Positions 10,151-19,224 of a stretch of DNA of 64,000 bases are shown in pieces. The notes beneath the pieces were generated by a model, which had not been told where the DNA came from, did no database searches, and saw only the letters and a program-made list of their open reading frames with translations. The DNA is from Lysinibacillus sp. 2017. GTDB taxonomy: Bacteria; Bacillota; Bacilli; Bacillales_A; Planococcaceae. The translations under genes were made by a program, and so were the position numbers. The stretch covers positions 2,156,001 through 2,220,000 of the forward strand of contig NZ_CP029002.1 of NCBI RefSeq assembly GCF_003073375.1, written 5' to 3'. How positions within the stretch are numbered: position 1 is the first letter of the stretch; the number at the start of each line of letters is the position of its first letter.

Positions 10151-10301
10151 ATAGATCATCCTTTCTACTTTCAGTGTAAGGGGTTACCCATTAATAATAT
10201 GTGAGTTTTTTAACATTAAATGGAAAATAGTAAAATGGAACTAACCGCTTTAAGAAACCAATTAATGATAATTTCATGATGAAATGCGCCTTTGGGTAAA
10301 A

Positions 10302-10344
10302 TAAAAAAACGCTGTATCGATTCAGTAAAAAACCGATACAGCGT
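10302..10344 (-). terminator. Terminator of the rlmI-like operon
   Basis: A perfect 11-bp stem (CGATACAGCGT with its complement at 10309-10319) is followed on the minus strand by seven T residues. Confidence 0.88.
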
Positions 10345-10355
10345 ACAAAATAATA

Positions 10356-10544
10356 TTATTTTAAGCGATCTAACTCTTGATACTCTTTCATAAATGGACC
10401 TTCTTCGGCTACCATTGAGTGATACAATGCTTTCACCGCAAAACTTTTCTCAAGACCCATTTCAGTTTTTAATTTTTTTAATTCGTCATGTAGTTCGCGA
10501 TGTTCGTTAATCAGCTTTAACATGATTGTTTTGTTGTATTTCAT
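10356..10544 (-). CDS. Small helical protein, unknown function
   Basis: The 62-residue soluble protein is rich in Lys, Glu and Leu and is predicted helical (KLINEHRELHDELKKLKTEM). An AGGAGG site precedes the ATG, and that site overlaps the TAG stop of the upstream methyltransferase gene. The two genes therefore form one transcription unit ending at the terminator at 10302. I do not recognise the family. The strong translation signal and operon position make it a real gene. Confidence 0.7.
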   Translation of the reverse strand: MKYNKTIMLKLINEHRELHDELKKLKTEMGLEKSFAVKALYHSMVAEEGPFMKEYQELDRLK

Positions 10545-10557
10545 ATATTCGTACCTC

Positions 10558-11754
10558 CTAGTTTAATACTTGAATAAAGACCACTTTTAAATAGTTGAAC
10601 TCTGGGAAGTTGTGTGGCACCGTAAAATCTTCAGGAAGCTGATGCTCTTCTAAAATTCGATATTTTGTGTTCGTATCTTTAAATGCGTTGTCGATGAATG
10701 TTTTGAACTTCTTCATATTGAAGCTGGCATTGTTCGTAGATGCGACAATGATACCACCATCATTTGTGATTGCTAATGCATCCGTTAATAATTTTGGATA
10801 ATCTTTTGCCGTACTGAACGTCATTTTTTTCGTACGTGCAAAGCTTGGTGGATCAAGTACCACCACATCAAATTTCAAGCCTTTACGTGCTGCATAGCTA
10901 AAGTAATCGAATACATTCATCACTTTAATATCTTGTGACTCAAAGTCGATACCATTCACACTAAATTGCTCAATTGTTTTAGCTAAGCTACGTTTTGCTA
11001 AATCAACACTTGTCGTACCAGCCGCGCCACCTAAAGCAGCTGCCACAGAGAACGCACCTGTATAAGAGAATGTATTTAAAACTGTTTTATCCATTGAATA
11101 ACGATCGCGTAGTGCTTTACGTACATTACGTTGATCTAAGAAAATGCCTGTCATCGCACCATCGTTTAGATCAACCGCATAGTTCATGCCATTTTCTTGA
11201 ACGATTAAAGGGAATTCTCCTTTTTCGCCTGATACATAATCATCTTGCTCGATGTACTGACCATTTGTGTTGAAGCGTAATTTTTCATATATACCACGTG
11301 TATTAACTGCTTGTTTTAATGCTGTATATACATCTTCACGGAATGAATAAATGCCTTCACTATACCAGTTCACTAAGTAAAAACCATTGAAGAAATCAAT
11401 CGTTAAGCCACCAATACCATCGCCTTCTCCGTTAAATACACGGAATGCAGATGTCTCTTCCGATGCGAAAAAGTCCGCACGTTTTTCAGCCGCTTCACGA
11501 ATTTTTTTCGTGAAAAACTTCACGTCAATTTGTTCTTTTTCTTTACGCGTTAATACCCAACCGATGCCTTTATTTTGTGCACCGTAATAACCAGTTGCGA
11601 TATAGCCGCCATTTTTATCTACTAAATGAATTAAGCTGCCTTCTTCAACCGTTACTTCTGTTGTCGCAATAGCATCTTTTAAAATTAATGGATAGCCATT
11701 CGTTAAATCTTTAATTGCCTTTGCATCTACTAATAATTCTACTTTTTGTCTCAT
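10558..11754 (-). CDS. rlmI: RlmI-type 23S rRNA cytosine methyltransferase
   Basis: The 398-residue protein has an N-terminal PUA-like domain (about residues 1-75), a linker and a class I SAM methyltransferase domain. The SAM-binding motif is VLNTFSYTGAFSVAAA and the catalytic-region motif is VVLDPPSFARTKK. This architecture is that of the RlmI/YwbD family, which methylates C5 of a 23S rRNA cytosine in Escherichia coli. Length matches the family (about 395-400). AAGGATG precedes the ATG. It is followed closely by a 62-residue gene in the same unit. The exact target base in this organism is inferred. Confidence 0.85.
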   Translation of the reverse strand: MRQKVELLVDAKAIKDLTNGYPLILKDAIATTEVTVEEGSLIHLVDKNGGYIATGYYGAQNKGIGWVLTRKEKEQIDVKFFTKKIREAAEKRADFFASEETSAFRVFNGEGDGIGGLTIDFFNGFYLVNWYSEGIYSFREDVYTALKQAVNTRGIYEKLRFNTNGQYIEQDDYVSGEKGEFPLIVQENGMNYAVDLNDGAMTGIFLDQRNVRKALRDRYSMDKTVLNTFSYTGAFSVAAALGGAAGTTSVDLAKRSLAKTIEQFSVNGIDFESQDIKVMNVFDYFSYAARKGLKFDVVVLDPPSFARTKKMTFSTAKDYPKLLTDALAITNDGGIIVASTNNASFNMKKFKTFIDNAFKDTNTKYRILEEHQLPEDFTVPHNFPEFNYLKVVFIQVLN

Positions 11755-11782
11755 CTTGTCATCCTTATACTCGTTTTTCGTT

Positions 11783-11819
11783 CAAAAAAGAGAGACTTGT
11801 CGTAAAAGACAAATCTCTC
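11783..11819 (-). terminator. Terminator of the padR-yhaQP operon
   Basis: A 12-bp stem with one mismatch (GAGAGATTTGTC/GACAAGTCTCTC on the minus strand) is followed by six T residues. Confidence 0.88.
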
Positions 11820-11867
11820 CGTACATCATTAGTTTACTACGAATGCCCGTGAATAGCTACTCGCACC

Positions 11868-13109
11868 TTATGTTGTTACTTTAAATACCGTTTTAATTTT
11901 TTGAATGATGCCTCCTGAAGAATACGTTAATACACTTCGTTTGTAGAATATTAAACTAATATAATAAAGTAAGCCTGTCGTTGCGACTAACAAAAGGAAC
12001 GAAATCATTGGTCCAATTGCTGAAATATCTGTCGCTCCAATTCGCATCGGCATGACCATCCCTGCTGTAAAAGGAATGTACGAGAATACTTTAATGAGCA
12101 TCGTATCAGGATTACTCATACCGAAAATCATGACATAAAATCCGATTAACGTTAGCATTAATGCAGGCATCATTACTTGCCCTGCTTCTTCTACTTTTGA
12201 AACAAGAGAGCCAAATAATGCACCTATAATTAAATACATGAAAATTGTGACGAACAAGAAGCCTACGACATAGATGAAGTAGCTTGGTGATAAGGAATCT
12301 AGTAAATCCGTCACTATCGACCAGTTCTTTCCGTCATTTGTAAAGCGCAACAGGGCAAGTATCGCGCCAAATAGGATAGCAAATTGTGTCAAGGCAACTA
12401 AAAATATGCCCACTATTTTCGAACGGAAATGCGTTTCTGGCTTAACACTTACAAGGAGCATTTCAAGTGCGCGTGACCCTTTTTCCGAAGCGACTTCCGT
12501 TGTAATCATCGATAAATAGGTAGCAACAAAGGCATAAATAATAATTCCGATTGCATACGAAACCCATACGCCTGCCATTTTTTCGTCTGTAGACTTTCCA
12601 TCAACGGCTTCTTTATTAATCGCCTCTAGTGAAATGAGCGGCTCTGTTGAAAGTAAAAACTGCTGTTGCTCCTGTGTTAAATCTAGCTGCCCCATCGCAT
12701 ACAATTTCCCTACTTGACTTAGCATACTACTAAACTCTTGCTGATCATTTAATGGCAGCGGATCAAACGATTCAATTTTAACAGCAAGCTTCCCTGCCTC
12801 ATCTTGAAGCGTAAAGGCTGCTTCGTAATCACCATTTTCTAGCTTTTCATTAATTTCACCTGCATTGACGAATTCCCAATTGTAATTGTCATTTACTTGC
12901 AAAATTTGTGACACATCAAAGTCCGTCTCATTGACAACGGCAATTGTTTCTTCCTCACCAGAAAATAGGAGTTCTTTTATTTCTGACCAAAACATGAACA
13001 CACTAATCCCGACTAAATAAAGCACTGTCATTATAATAAATGGTTTCGAACGTATTTTTTGTTTATATAATTGTTTAACAAGTATCGTAAATTTAGACAA
13101 GTCCGCCAC
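11868..13109 (-). CDS. yhaP: ABC-2 type permease, YhaP/NatB-like
   Basis: The 413-residue membrane protein has one N-terminal helix (about residues 22-40), a large extracytoplasmic domain to about residue 180, and five or six C-terminal helices. The segment TTEVASEKGSRALEMLLVSV is typical of ABC-2 permeases of the NatB/YhaP group, which pair with a soluble ATPase to extrude Na+ or other small substrates. The GTG start overlaps the ATPase gene by 17 nt and has AAGGAG 7 nt upstream. It is the last gene of a padR-DUF2812-yhaQ-yhaP operon. The substrate is not known. Confidence 0.82.
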   Translation of the reverse strand: MADLSKFTILVKQLYKQKIRSKPFIIMTVLYLVGISVFMFWSEIKELLFSGEEETIAVVNETDFDVSQILQVNDNYNWEFVNAGEINEKLENGDYEAAFTLQDEAGKLAVKIESFDPLPLNDQQEFSSMLSQVGKLYAMGQLDLTQEQQQFLLSTEPLISLEAINKEAVDGKSTDEKMAGVWVSYAIGIIIYAFVATYLSMITTEVASEKGSRALEMLLVSVKPETHFRSKIVGIFLVALTQFAILFGAILALLRFTNDGKNWSIVTDLLDSLSPSYFIYVVGFLFVTIFMYLIIGALFGSLVSKVEEAGQVMMPALMLTLIGFYVMIFGMSNPDTMLIKVFSYIPFTAGMVMPMRIGATDISAIGPMISFLLLVATTGLLYYISLIFYKRSVLTYSSGGIIQKIKTVFKVTT

Positions 13110-13995
13110 CTACTTTCTCCTTGAAAATCTCATGAAGCGATAAGTAATCCAAACTGAACTTCTCAATATAAGCCCCATTTGAAAAACGTTCAAATAACTG
13201 TGGTGCGAATGATTCGTCCTCAAGTGTTAGAACCACTTGCCCGTCGCGTTCCATCTTCACATGCTTCACTCCTGGATACTCGGATAATACTTCAAACGTT
13301 TTATCGGTACGCACCGTTAATTTCGTTTTACCGTACTGTTTCTTCAGATCAAGTAGTGAACCTGAAAATAGCGCTTCACCGCGCTTTAGTAAGCATAATC
13401 GGTCACATAATTCCTCAACATTATCCATTTGATGACTAGAGAATAAAATCGTCATCCCTTGATCCTTCAAGAGTAAAATCGCATCTTTTAATAGCTCCAT
13501 ATTCACTGGGTCTAACCCACTAAACGGCTCATCTAAAATGAGAAACTTCGGTTTATGAATAAAACTCGCAATCAATTGAACCTTTTGCTGATTCCCTTTT
13601 GATAACGTTTCTGCCTTTTCATGACGCTTTTCTTCCAAATCAAAGCGCTTAATCCAAAAATCGATATCCTGCTTTAATTGTTCACGATTCATGCCGCGTA
13701 ATGTGCCAAAGAAAAACAGTTGTTCTTCGACTTTCATTTGTGGAAAAATCCCGCGCTCTTCTGGTAAATACCCTAAAATATCTCGATTGACGGATTTGAT
13801 TGGCTGGCCGTCCCACGTTACCGTGCCCTCTGTTGTGTCCTGCAAATCTAAAATCATTCGGAATGTCGTTGTCTTACCAGCACCGTTTTGTCCAATTAGC
13901 CCGAAAATTTCCCCTTTATCAATTGTAAAATTCAAGTGATCAACGGCTGTAAAATCTTTGTAACGCTTTGTTACGTTTGTTAGTTGTAAAACCAT
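13093..13995 (-). CDS. yhaQ: ABC transporter ATPase, YhaQ/NatA-like
   Basis: The 300-residue ATPase has Walker A GQNGAGKTTT (about residues 36-45), signature LSKGNQQKVQL, Walker B FLILDEPFSGLDP and the switch His in SSHQMDN. A C-terminal extension after the nucleotide-binding domain matches the YhaQ/NatA length. GGAGGG lies 7 nt before the ATG. It energises the overlapping permease gene and lies 12 nt downstream of a DUF2812 gene in the same operon. Confidence 0.88.
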   Translation of the reverse strand: MVLQLTNVTKRYKDFTAVDHLNFTIDKGEIFGLIGQNGAGKTTTFRMILDLQDTTEGTVTWDGQPIKSVNRDILGYLPEERGIFPQMKVEEQLFFFGTLRGMNREQLKQDIDFWIKRFDLEEKRHEKAETLSKGNQQKVQLIASFIHKPKFLILDEPFSGLDPVNMELLKDAILLLKDQGMTILFSSHQMDNVEELCDRLCLLKRGEALFSGSLLDLKKQYGKTKLTVRTDKTFEVLSEYPGVKHVKMERDGQVVLTLEDESFAPQLFERFSNGAYIEKFSLDYLSLHEIFKEKVGGGLV

Positions 13996-14007
13996 CCTAA
14001 ATCCCTC

Positions 14008-14544
14008 CTATACTTCAAATAATGTCAGTTTCTTTTTTAACTTTCTTCGACGCAGCCATAAGCCAACTGTTGGAATGAGCAACACAGCAGAAAGACCTGA
14101 ATTCACGCCTGATAAAAAGCTATTCATACGAAGCCCTGAATCTGTAAAGCTTAGGCCACCGTTTGCAAATGCAGAAATTGCATTCAAAAAAATAACCGTT
14201 CCATACAGCGTCAGCATCCGGTTAATATACGATAATTTTGACGTGGCATCAGAATACAGCTCAAACGGTCCTAAATTGCGATGCTGGCGGAAATACACCC
14301 AGTGCAATCTTTTAAACACTTTTTCAGCGCCCGTACTTTCCACAAATTCAATATATTCTTTTGCCGCTTTGCCGAACCCAAAATTATCTAATAAATCACA
14401 GCGATATGTATACTCATCTGGCTCGCCTTTTTCAAATGTGTAAAAGCGGTAATTATAATTCGTTAAATGCCAGCCCTTTGCACTCATATCATTAATCCAT
14501 TTTTCTTCTTTTGCATCATGGAAGAAAACTTTGTACTTTTTCAT
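14008..14544 (-). CDS. DUF2812 membrane protein
   Basis: The 178-residue protein starts with a conserved soluble part (EEKWINDMSAKGWHL, FEKGEPDEYTYRCDL) and ends in two membrane helices and a basic tail (LRRRKLKKKL). This is the DUF2812 pattern; such genes often follow a PadR regulator and can precede ABC transporters. The role is unknown. The ATG at 14544 is preferred because AAAGGG lies 9 nt upstream; the first in-frame ATG abuts that site. A decayed relative lies at 49296-49756. Confidence 0.82.
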   Translation of the reverse strand: MKKYKVFFHDAKEEKWINDMSAKGWHLTNYNYRFYTFEKGEPDEYTYRCDLLDNFGFGKAAKEYIEFVESTGAEKVFKRLHWVYFRQHRNLGPFELYSDATSKLSYINRMLTLYGTVIFLNAISAFANGGLSFTDSGLRMNSFLSGVNSGLSAVLLIPTVGLWLRRRKLKKKLTLFEV

Positions 14545-14549
14545 TTCCG

Positions 14550-14861
14550 TCATCCCTTTCCATACAGCGAAAGTATTTTTTCCCCGTTTTCATGGAGTTC
14601 TTGTAAGCGGCGAACTTCCATTCCAACGACTTCTTTCCCTAAATCAGTAATGACATACTCTTTTTTACGTCCTTCACCGTCTAAAGTTTCAATATATTTT
14701 TTTTCTTGCAAATTTTTTAGTGCACCGTATGTAGTACCTGCGCCTAATTTTACGCGGCCGTTGCTCCATTCGTCGGCGAGCTGCATAATGCCGTAACCAT
14801 GTCGCGGCTCAAAAAGTGCTAATAATATATAATAAACCCCTTCAGTAAGCGGTTGTTGCAT
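14550..14861 (-). CDS. PadR-family transcriptional repressor
   Basis: The 103-residue protein has the PadR winged helix: LTEGVYYILLALFEPRHGYG, then TTYGALKNLQEKKYIE and a short C-terminal dimerisation helix. The ATG at 14861 has AAGGAG 8 nt upstream; an in-frame GTG at 14885 is too far upstream of that site. It is the first gene of the operon leading to YhaQP. PadR-like proteins are usually self-repressed and released by small toxic ligands, so this transporter may be induced by its substrate. The palindromes just upstream fit that reading. Confidence 0.88.
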   Translation of the reverse strand: MQQPLTEGVYYILLALFEPRHGYGIMQLADEWSNGRVKLGAGTTYGALKNLQEKKYIETLDGEGRKKEYVITDLGKEVVGMEVRRLQELHENGEKILSLYGKG

Positions 14862-14874
14862 GTCATCACTCCTT

Positions 14875-14927
14875 ATATCGTACACCGATATATCATCCGT
14901 TGATACAAATTGTATCGGAAGCCGATA
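14875..14927 (-). promoter_or_regulatory. Palindromic operator cluster upstream of padR
   Basis: Three inverted repeats lie immediately before the padR ribosome binding site. They are ATATCG-5 nt-CGATAT (14875-14891), a perfect GATACAA-A-TTGTATC (14902-14916) and ATCGG-aag-CCGAT (14914-14926). The shared GATAT/GATAC theme suggests PadR operators overlapping the operon promoter. Binding is inferred. Confidence 0.65.
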
Positions 14928-15257
14928 TAGATGTCAATTGTAAATTTTCTAAAAACTTAACAACAAAAAAGACCAACTGTTTTGAACAAGGCTGGCTCAA
15001 AAAAGTTGGTTATTCATTTTAGTTTGACTTTCATAATATAGATGGATTATTTAGGAATGCGTATATGACACTAGTCAGTACTATGGTTTTTGGGGTGACC
15101 TAAACTCTAAATCATTGAACTATTATAGTTCTACATTTATTTCAATTTTTTCAAATATTATCTTACATAAAAAAATTAAAACGAAAGCATATACTTTCGT
15201 AAACTACAAACACTAGTAATGGTGTCATACACCTACTACGATGATGGAGGGACTTTT

Positions 15258-15434
15258 ATGAACAATATTCGTGAAGGTTTAATTCCGACTGTACTTGGAT
15301 CAGCTGTTACTGCCGCTGGATATGCCATGAAACAAAAAATTGGTACGAATAAAATGGTTGCCAATACGATTTTTGGTTTCGGCTTAGCCCATATAGTATT
15401 GGGTGCAATTGACCTTGTAGAACATCGTAAGTAA
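15258..15434 (+). CDS. Small conserved membrane protein
   Basis: The 58-residue protein has two hydrophobic segments (IPTVLGSAVTAAGYAM and TIFGFGLAHIVLGAIDLV) and a basic tail. GGAGGG lies 5 nt before the ATG at 15258, and a strong terminator follows, so the gene is real despite its size. Similar short proteins occur in bacilli, sometimes under misleading names; no function is known. The 300 bp upstream hold the padR operators, a weak ACCAACT/AGTTGGT hairpin at 14971-15006 and nothing else supported. Confidence 0.72.
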   Translation: MNNIREGLIPTVLGSAVTAAGYAMKQKIGTNKMVANTIFGFGLAHIVLGAIDLVEHRK

Positions 15435-15461
15435 CAAAAGCAGTTAGACTGTTTTGGGAGA

Positions 15462-15513
15462 AGCTGACACAAAGAAGCATTTCATCATAATTCTTTGCGG
15501 TCAGCTTTTTTCT
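15462..15513 (+). terminator. Terminator of the 58-residue gene
   Basis: AGCTGAC and CAAAGAA pair with TTCTTTG and GTCAGCT across a short loop, followed by a T run. Confidence 0.85.
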
Positions 15514-15603
15514 TTGTGAAAGTATTAAAAAAGCGATTTCCTTTAGAAAGAGAATGTTTTTTCATTCAATTTTGGTATTTAGCACCCTAAGTTCAATTTA
15601 TGT

Positions 15604-15777
15604 GTTACCTAACTTTTATTTGGAAACGTTATTTTGTATGAAGATGTATTACTAATTTTTCGTTTTTTGTATCAATGTATAAATAATATTCATAAGAAAA
15701 AGCAACAAACTCTGTCTCATCAGTGTTTGTTGCTTTTCTTTACGTAACCAAACTTTGATTTGGGAACGTTATTTGGT
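15604..15777. repeat. Mosaic palindromic repeat, copy R1
   Basis: It contains GTTACCTAAC...TTTGGAAACGTT (15604-15640), a hairpin AAGCAACAAAC/GTTTGTTGCTT (about 15700-15735) and GTAACCAAAC...TTTGGGAACGTT (15744-15770). These modules recur at 49.9-58.9 kb. It lies downstream of the minus-strand gene at 15976. The rest of 15778-15975 shows no gene. Confidence 0.7.
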
Positions 15778-15975
15778 TAATTTATGTATACGCTATGAAT
15801 ACTTGTTCCGCTAAAGCCCCGTTAGTTTAAGTGCAATCATTCCAAATTGTAGCTACATAACCACCAGGACCCATACCGATAATTAATTAGCGAGTACAAT
15901 TTTCCTGCAGCTTGCTCCTTTATAGATTGATATTTTCATAACCACCCCAAATGGTTTTGGGACATGCTCCTAGTC

Positions 15976-16242
15976 TTATTTATTATTTTCTCTTTTTAAC
16001 TCTTTTTCAATTTCTTTCTCTAACTCTATTTCGATGTCTTCATTACTAAATTTAGTTGTTCTTTCTTCAATCTTATACTTCCGTTTAATTAAAAGGCCAA
16101 GTTCCGAATAATTAATACCATGCTTTACTGCTAAAAATACAACAACATAAAGAAAAAAGCCTAAAAATATAAATGATAATATTTCCATGAAATGCTCCGA
16201 AAGCGTGGGATACATTGTTATAATTAACGTTGTAATCTGCAT
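15976..16242 (-). CDS. Small membrane protein with charged helical tail
   Basis: The protein has up to 88 residues, with a hydrophobic segment (ILSFIFLGFFLYVVVFLAV) and a strongly charged helical C-terminus (EIELEKEIEKELKRE). I do not recognise the family. Two starts are possible: the ATG at 16242 with AAAGGAG 14 nt upstream, or the ATG at 16188 with GGAG 6 nt upstream, which gives 70 residues and better spacing. Repeat copy R1 follows its 3' side. Confidence 0.55.
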   Translation of the reverse strand: MQITTLIITMYPTLSEHFMEILSFIFLGFFLYVVVFLAVKHGINYSELGLLIKRKYKIEERTTKFSNEDIEIELEKEIEKELKRENNK

Positions 16243-16383
16243 TCTTTCTAACGCTACTCCTTTAATTCAGTTATTAATAATGACAGGATTAATATTCATT
16301 ACACAGTCTCCATTTAGCCATAATTTGTTAGTTGTAGTATAACATTCTTTGGATGTTAAATAGATTTCAAGGAGGATATCAAA

Positions 16384-16983
16384 ATGAGAAGTGAAGATTA
16401 TCATTCTTTAAGACAACTGTTTAGCGAGAAAATTAAAGGTAATTCTAATAAGCAATCCACTTTCTTGATTGGGATAGATGGTTGCGGAGGTTCTGGAAAA
16501 AGTACATTTGCTGATAAAATAAAAGAGAATTTTTCAGATGTAACCATTGTTCATATGGATGATTTTTATCTTCCCTCCTCTCTAATTATGAATTTAGAAC
16601 CTACTAAAAAGCCTATTGGTGCTGATTTTGATTGGATACGATTATTAAATCAGGTCTTAGAACCTCTAACGCAAGATAGCGTGGGATGTTACCAAAGATA
16701 TGATTGGGAAACGGATAGCTTAGCTAAATGGCATACTGTTCCAATTGGTGGCATTGTAATAATCGAAGGTGTGTATACCATTCGAAAAGAACTGGCTGAC
16801 AAATATGATTTGAAAATATGGGTTAATTCCCCAAGAAATATTCGACTTTCAAGAGGCTTAGAAAGAGACGGAGAAGAAGCTCGTGAAATGTGGGAAAGTA
16901 ATTGGATGGTTTCAGAAGATATGTATGTTGCAGAGCATAAACCATTTGAAAGAGCGGACCTAATCGTGAGTGGGGTTAAATAA
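16384..16983 (+). CDS. Uridine-kinase-like P-loop NTPase
   Basis: The 199-residue kinase of the uridine/phosphoribulokinase superfamily has Walker A GIDGCGGSGKST (about residues 29-40), MDDFYLP at the Walker B/acceptor region and a conserved IIEGVYT strand. The length and DDFY motif fit a nucleoside kinase-like protein, but the true substrate is not decided by sequence. AAGGAGG lies 8 nt before the ATG. It is monocistronic and convergent with the amidase pseudogene. Confidence 0.8.
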   Translation: MRSEDYHSLRQLFSEKIKGNSNKQSTFLIGIDGCGGSGKSTFADKIKENFSDVTIVHMDDFYLPSSLIMNLEPTKKPIGADFDWIRLLNQVLEPLTQDSVGCYQRYDWETDSLAKWHTVPIGGIVIIEGVYTIRKELADKYDLKIWVNSPRNIRLSRGLERDGEEAREMWESNWMVSEDMYVAEHKPFERADLIVSGVK

Positions 16984-17042
16984 AGCCTTCTTCAACTAAT
17001 TGCTTAGTAATAGCAATTCCCCCACTACACTATGCTTCAAAT

Positions 17043-17079
17043 AAAAAAAGACCTAGCAAGTTTTTACTCACTAAGTCTT
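17043..17079 (-). terminator. Terminator of the SLH-amidase locus
   Basis: An AAGACTTAG...CTAGGTCTT hairpin is followed on the minus strand by a run of T residues, just after the amidase stop codon. Confidence 0.82.
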
Positions 17080-17090
17080 GATGGAACAAA

Positions 17091-18980
17091 TTATTTTGCG
17101 TAGTAATCGACAATGCCTTTATAAATAGCTTGTGCATAAATTTCTACGTATTTATCATTAACTAACTTTTGACGATCTTCTGTATTTGAAATAAAGCCAA
17201 GCTCTACTAATACGGATGGGATAATCATATTTTTAATAACGTAAAATGGTCCTTCTTTAACACCACGATTTGTCATGTTGGCGTTGGTCACGATTTCACT
17301 ATTAATATATTTCGCTAATTTTTGATCTTCTTCGTATTGGTCGCCTGTTGAAACGTTGTAATACGTCTCAGTCCCTTTTGCACTTGAAGATGTCGCTGAG
17401 TTTACGTGAACACTCACATAAATTTCACCAAAGTTATTTTTCGTGAAGGCTACACGTTGTTCTAATGTTGGGTACGTATCACCTGTACGCGTCATATAAA
17501 CTTTAGCGCCTGCAGCTTCTAGTTTTTGTCTCACTAGAGAACCTACTTTTAAGACAATGGCTTTTTTCAGTTTCACCTGAACTAACCGCGCCTGGGTCTT
17601 TCCCGCCATGACCTGGATCTAAAATGATAATGCGGTTTTTAACAGAACTGCCTGATTGGTTGATTAGCTTAATATATGATTTATTAACATAACCCGTTAC
17701 GCCACCAACTGATACATTTGCCCAGTAACCTGAAATCGAATGTACCGTAAGCATTGTACCTTTAGATAATGATTTCAGAACTTTACCATTCGTTGTGGCA
17801 GAATCACGCATATTTAATCCGCCAACTGTTACTTTAGCAGTCGTAGACGTTACCGTGCCTGAATTACCATTCGTATCAGATGGTGCTGATGGTGTTGTAG
17901 ATGAGTGAACATCCGTTGTGCTAGATTTAATAATATAGCCAGGTAAGCCATTAACTATTGTTAAATAGTAGCCACTAATTTCTTTATAAACGGAAAGCTT
18001 TGTCCCCGTTGTGATCGAGCCTATTTTTTTTGATGAAGAAGATGTCTTATAATACAAATTTAACGTTTCATTGGCTGTTACGGATTTCGTCGCCGCACCA
18101 ATTGCGTTACCATCTTGTTCAAGGAATTTGGCATATGATTTATTAATATACGCATATTGCCCTTGATACGAAACTTTTAACCAGCTTCCTTCAATTGCAT
18201 AAACAGATAGTTTACCACCTGTATTTACTTTACCTAAAATTGTACTCGTTGCATTCGGTGCCGTGCGTAAATTTAACGCATCGGTTGTTACCAGCTATTA
18301 AACCAATAACTTGATTTGTATCTACTTTTTTCGGCTTGTTGTGGAAGTGGTAAACCGGTATTTATCACTTTTCGAACGTGCCACGAATGAAGCAAACTCT
18401 GCACGTGTTACAGAACTTTTAGGTGAATAATTTCCAAGATAGCCTTGTGCAATGCCACTATAATATAAAGCCTTAATATAAGGAGCATATGTATTAGAAG
18501 AACTTATATCTTTGAAAGGCATTTCATAATCCTTAAAATTGTCTGGATTGATAGTAAATGCTTTCGTTAAAACATAACTCATTTCCTCACGAGTTAACGC
18601 TTCATTTGGGTAAAAACTTCCCTGAAGTCGTTTTGAAAATATCCTAGCGTTCTCGCACGCTCTACATAGGTAGAAAATTCAGTGCCTGCTTTTAAATCAG
18701 TGTATGAAGATTGGCTTACAGTTAGTGGTTTACCACCTGCAGAAATAACAACCATTTTTGCAGCTTGTCCACGTGTAACACTTTGCTTTGGCAAATAAAA
18801 AGATTTGCCATTAATAAGAGCTCCTTGAATTGCACCTAAATCAATTAAGTACTGGATCTCATCGTAAGTGGCATCGGTTGTCGCAACATCTTCAAATACA
18901 ACTTTTGCTGATGTCGGTGAAACAGCGATCGTACAAGCGAGGAAAATCGCAACAACCAATGTAATCAATTTTTGATTCAT
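17091..18980 (-). pseudogene. SLH-SH3-amidase cell-wall hydrolase, multiply frameshifted
   Basis: Four reading-frame pieces make one original protein of about 625 residues. It had a signal peptide, three SLH domains (pieces at 18594-18980 and 18322-18612), three SH3b repeats (about 17640-18295) and an Amidase_3 domain (IIILDPGHGGKDPGA across the frame change, then VSVHVNSA and PSVLVELGFISN). At least four indels are needed. They are a missing base near 18620, a short A run near 18328, an extra base near 18290, and an extra A in the six-A run at 17562-17567. The intact parent would be an N-acetylmuramoyl-L-alanine amidase held on secondary wall polymer by its SLH domains. The catalytic half may still lie in a usable frame but has no secretion signal. 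Confidence 0.82.
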
Positions 18981-19149
18981 TGTTCTCTATTCCTTTCTTT
19001 AACTGTCTCATATAATATTGTATAAAAGTAATTGGAAAATATATATAGGTAATTGGGGTTGTAACATCAAATTTCTGTTACAGTCTAGTTACAAAATCAT
19101 TACATTCGGTTTATTTTACACCATTTCGGGAATATTAATAGATTGCATG

Positions 19150-19200
19150 AAAAAAATTCCGTTATACCTTACTAGTGAAGGGCAACGGAATTTTATTTTT
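19150..19200. terminator. Terminator downstream of the stalk-domain gene
   Basis: AAAATTCCGTT/AACGGAATTTT form a stem with T runs on both sides. It lies 25 nt after the stop of the minus-strand gene at 19225. Confidence 0.8.
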
Positions 19201-19224
19201 GAATTAGCCTTTACTACATATGAT

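Noticed and set aside
15790-15910. Minus-strand IIGMGPGGYVATIW, like a dinucleotide-binding loop
   Set aside because: Only about 18 codons are open between stops, with no further similarity; too little to call a flavoprotein remnant.
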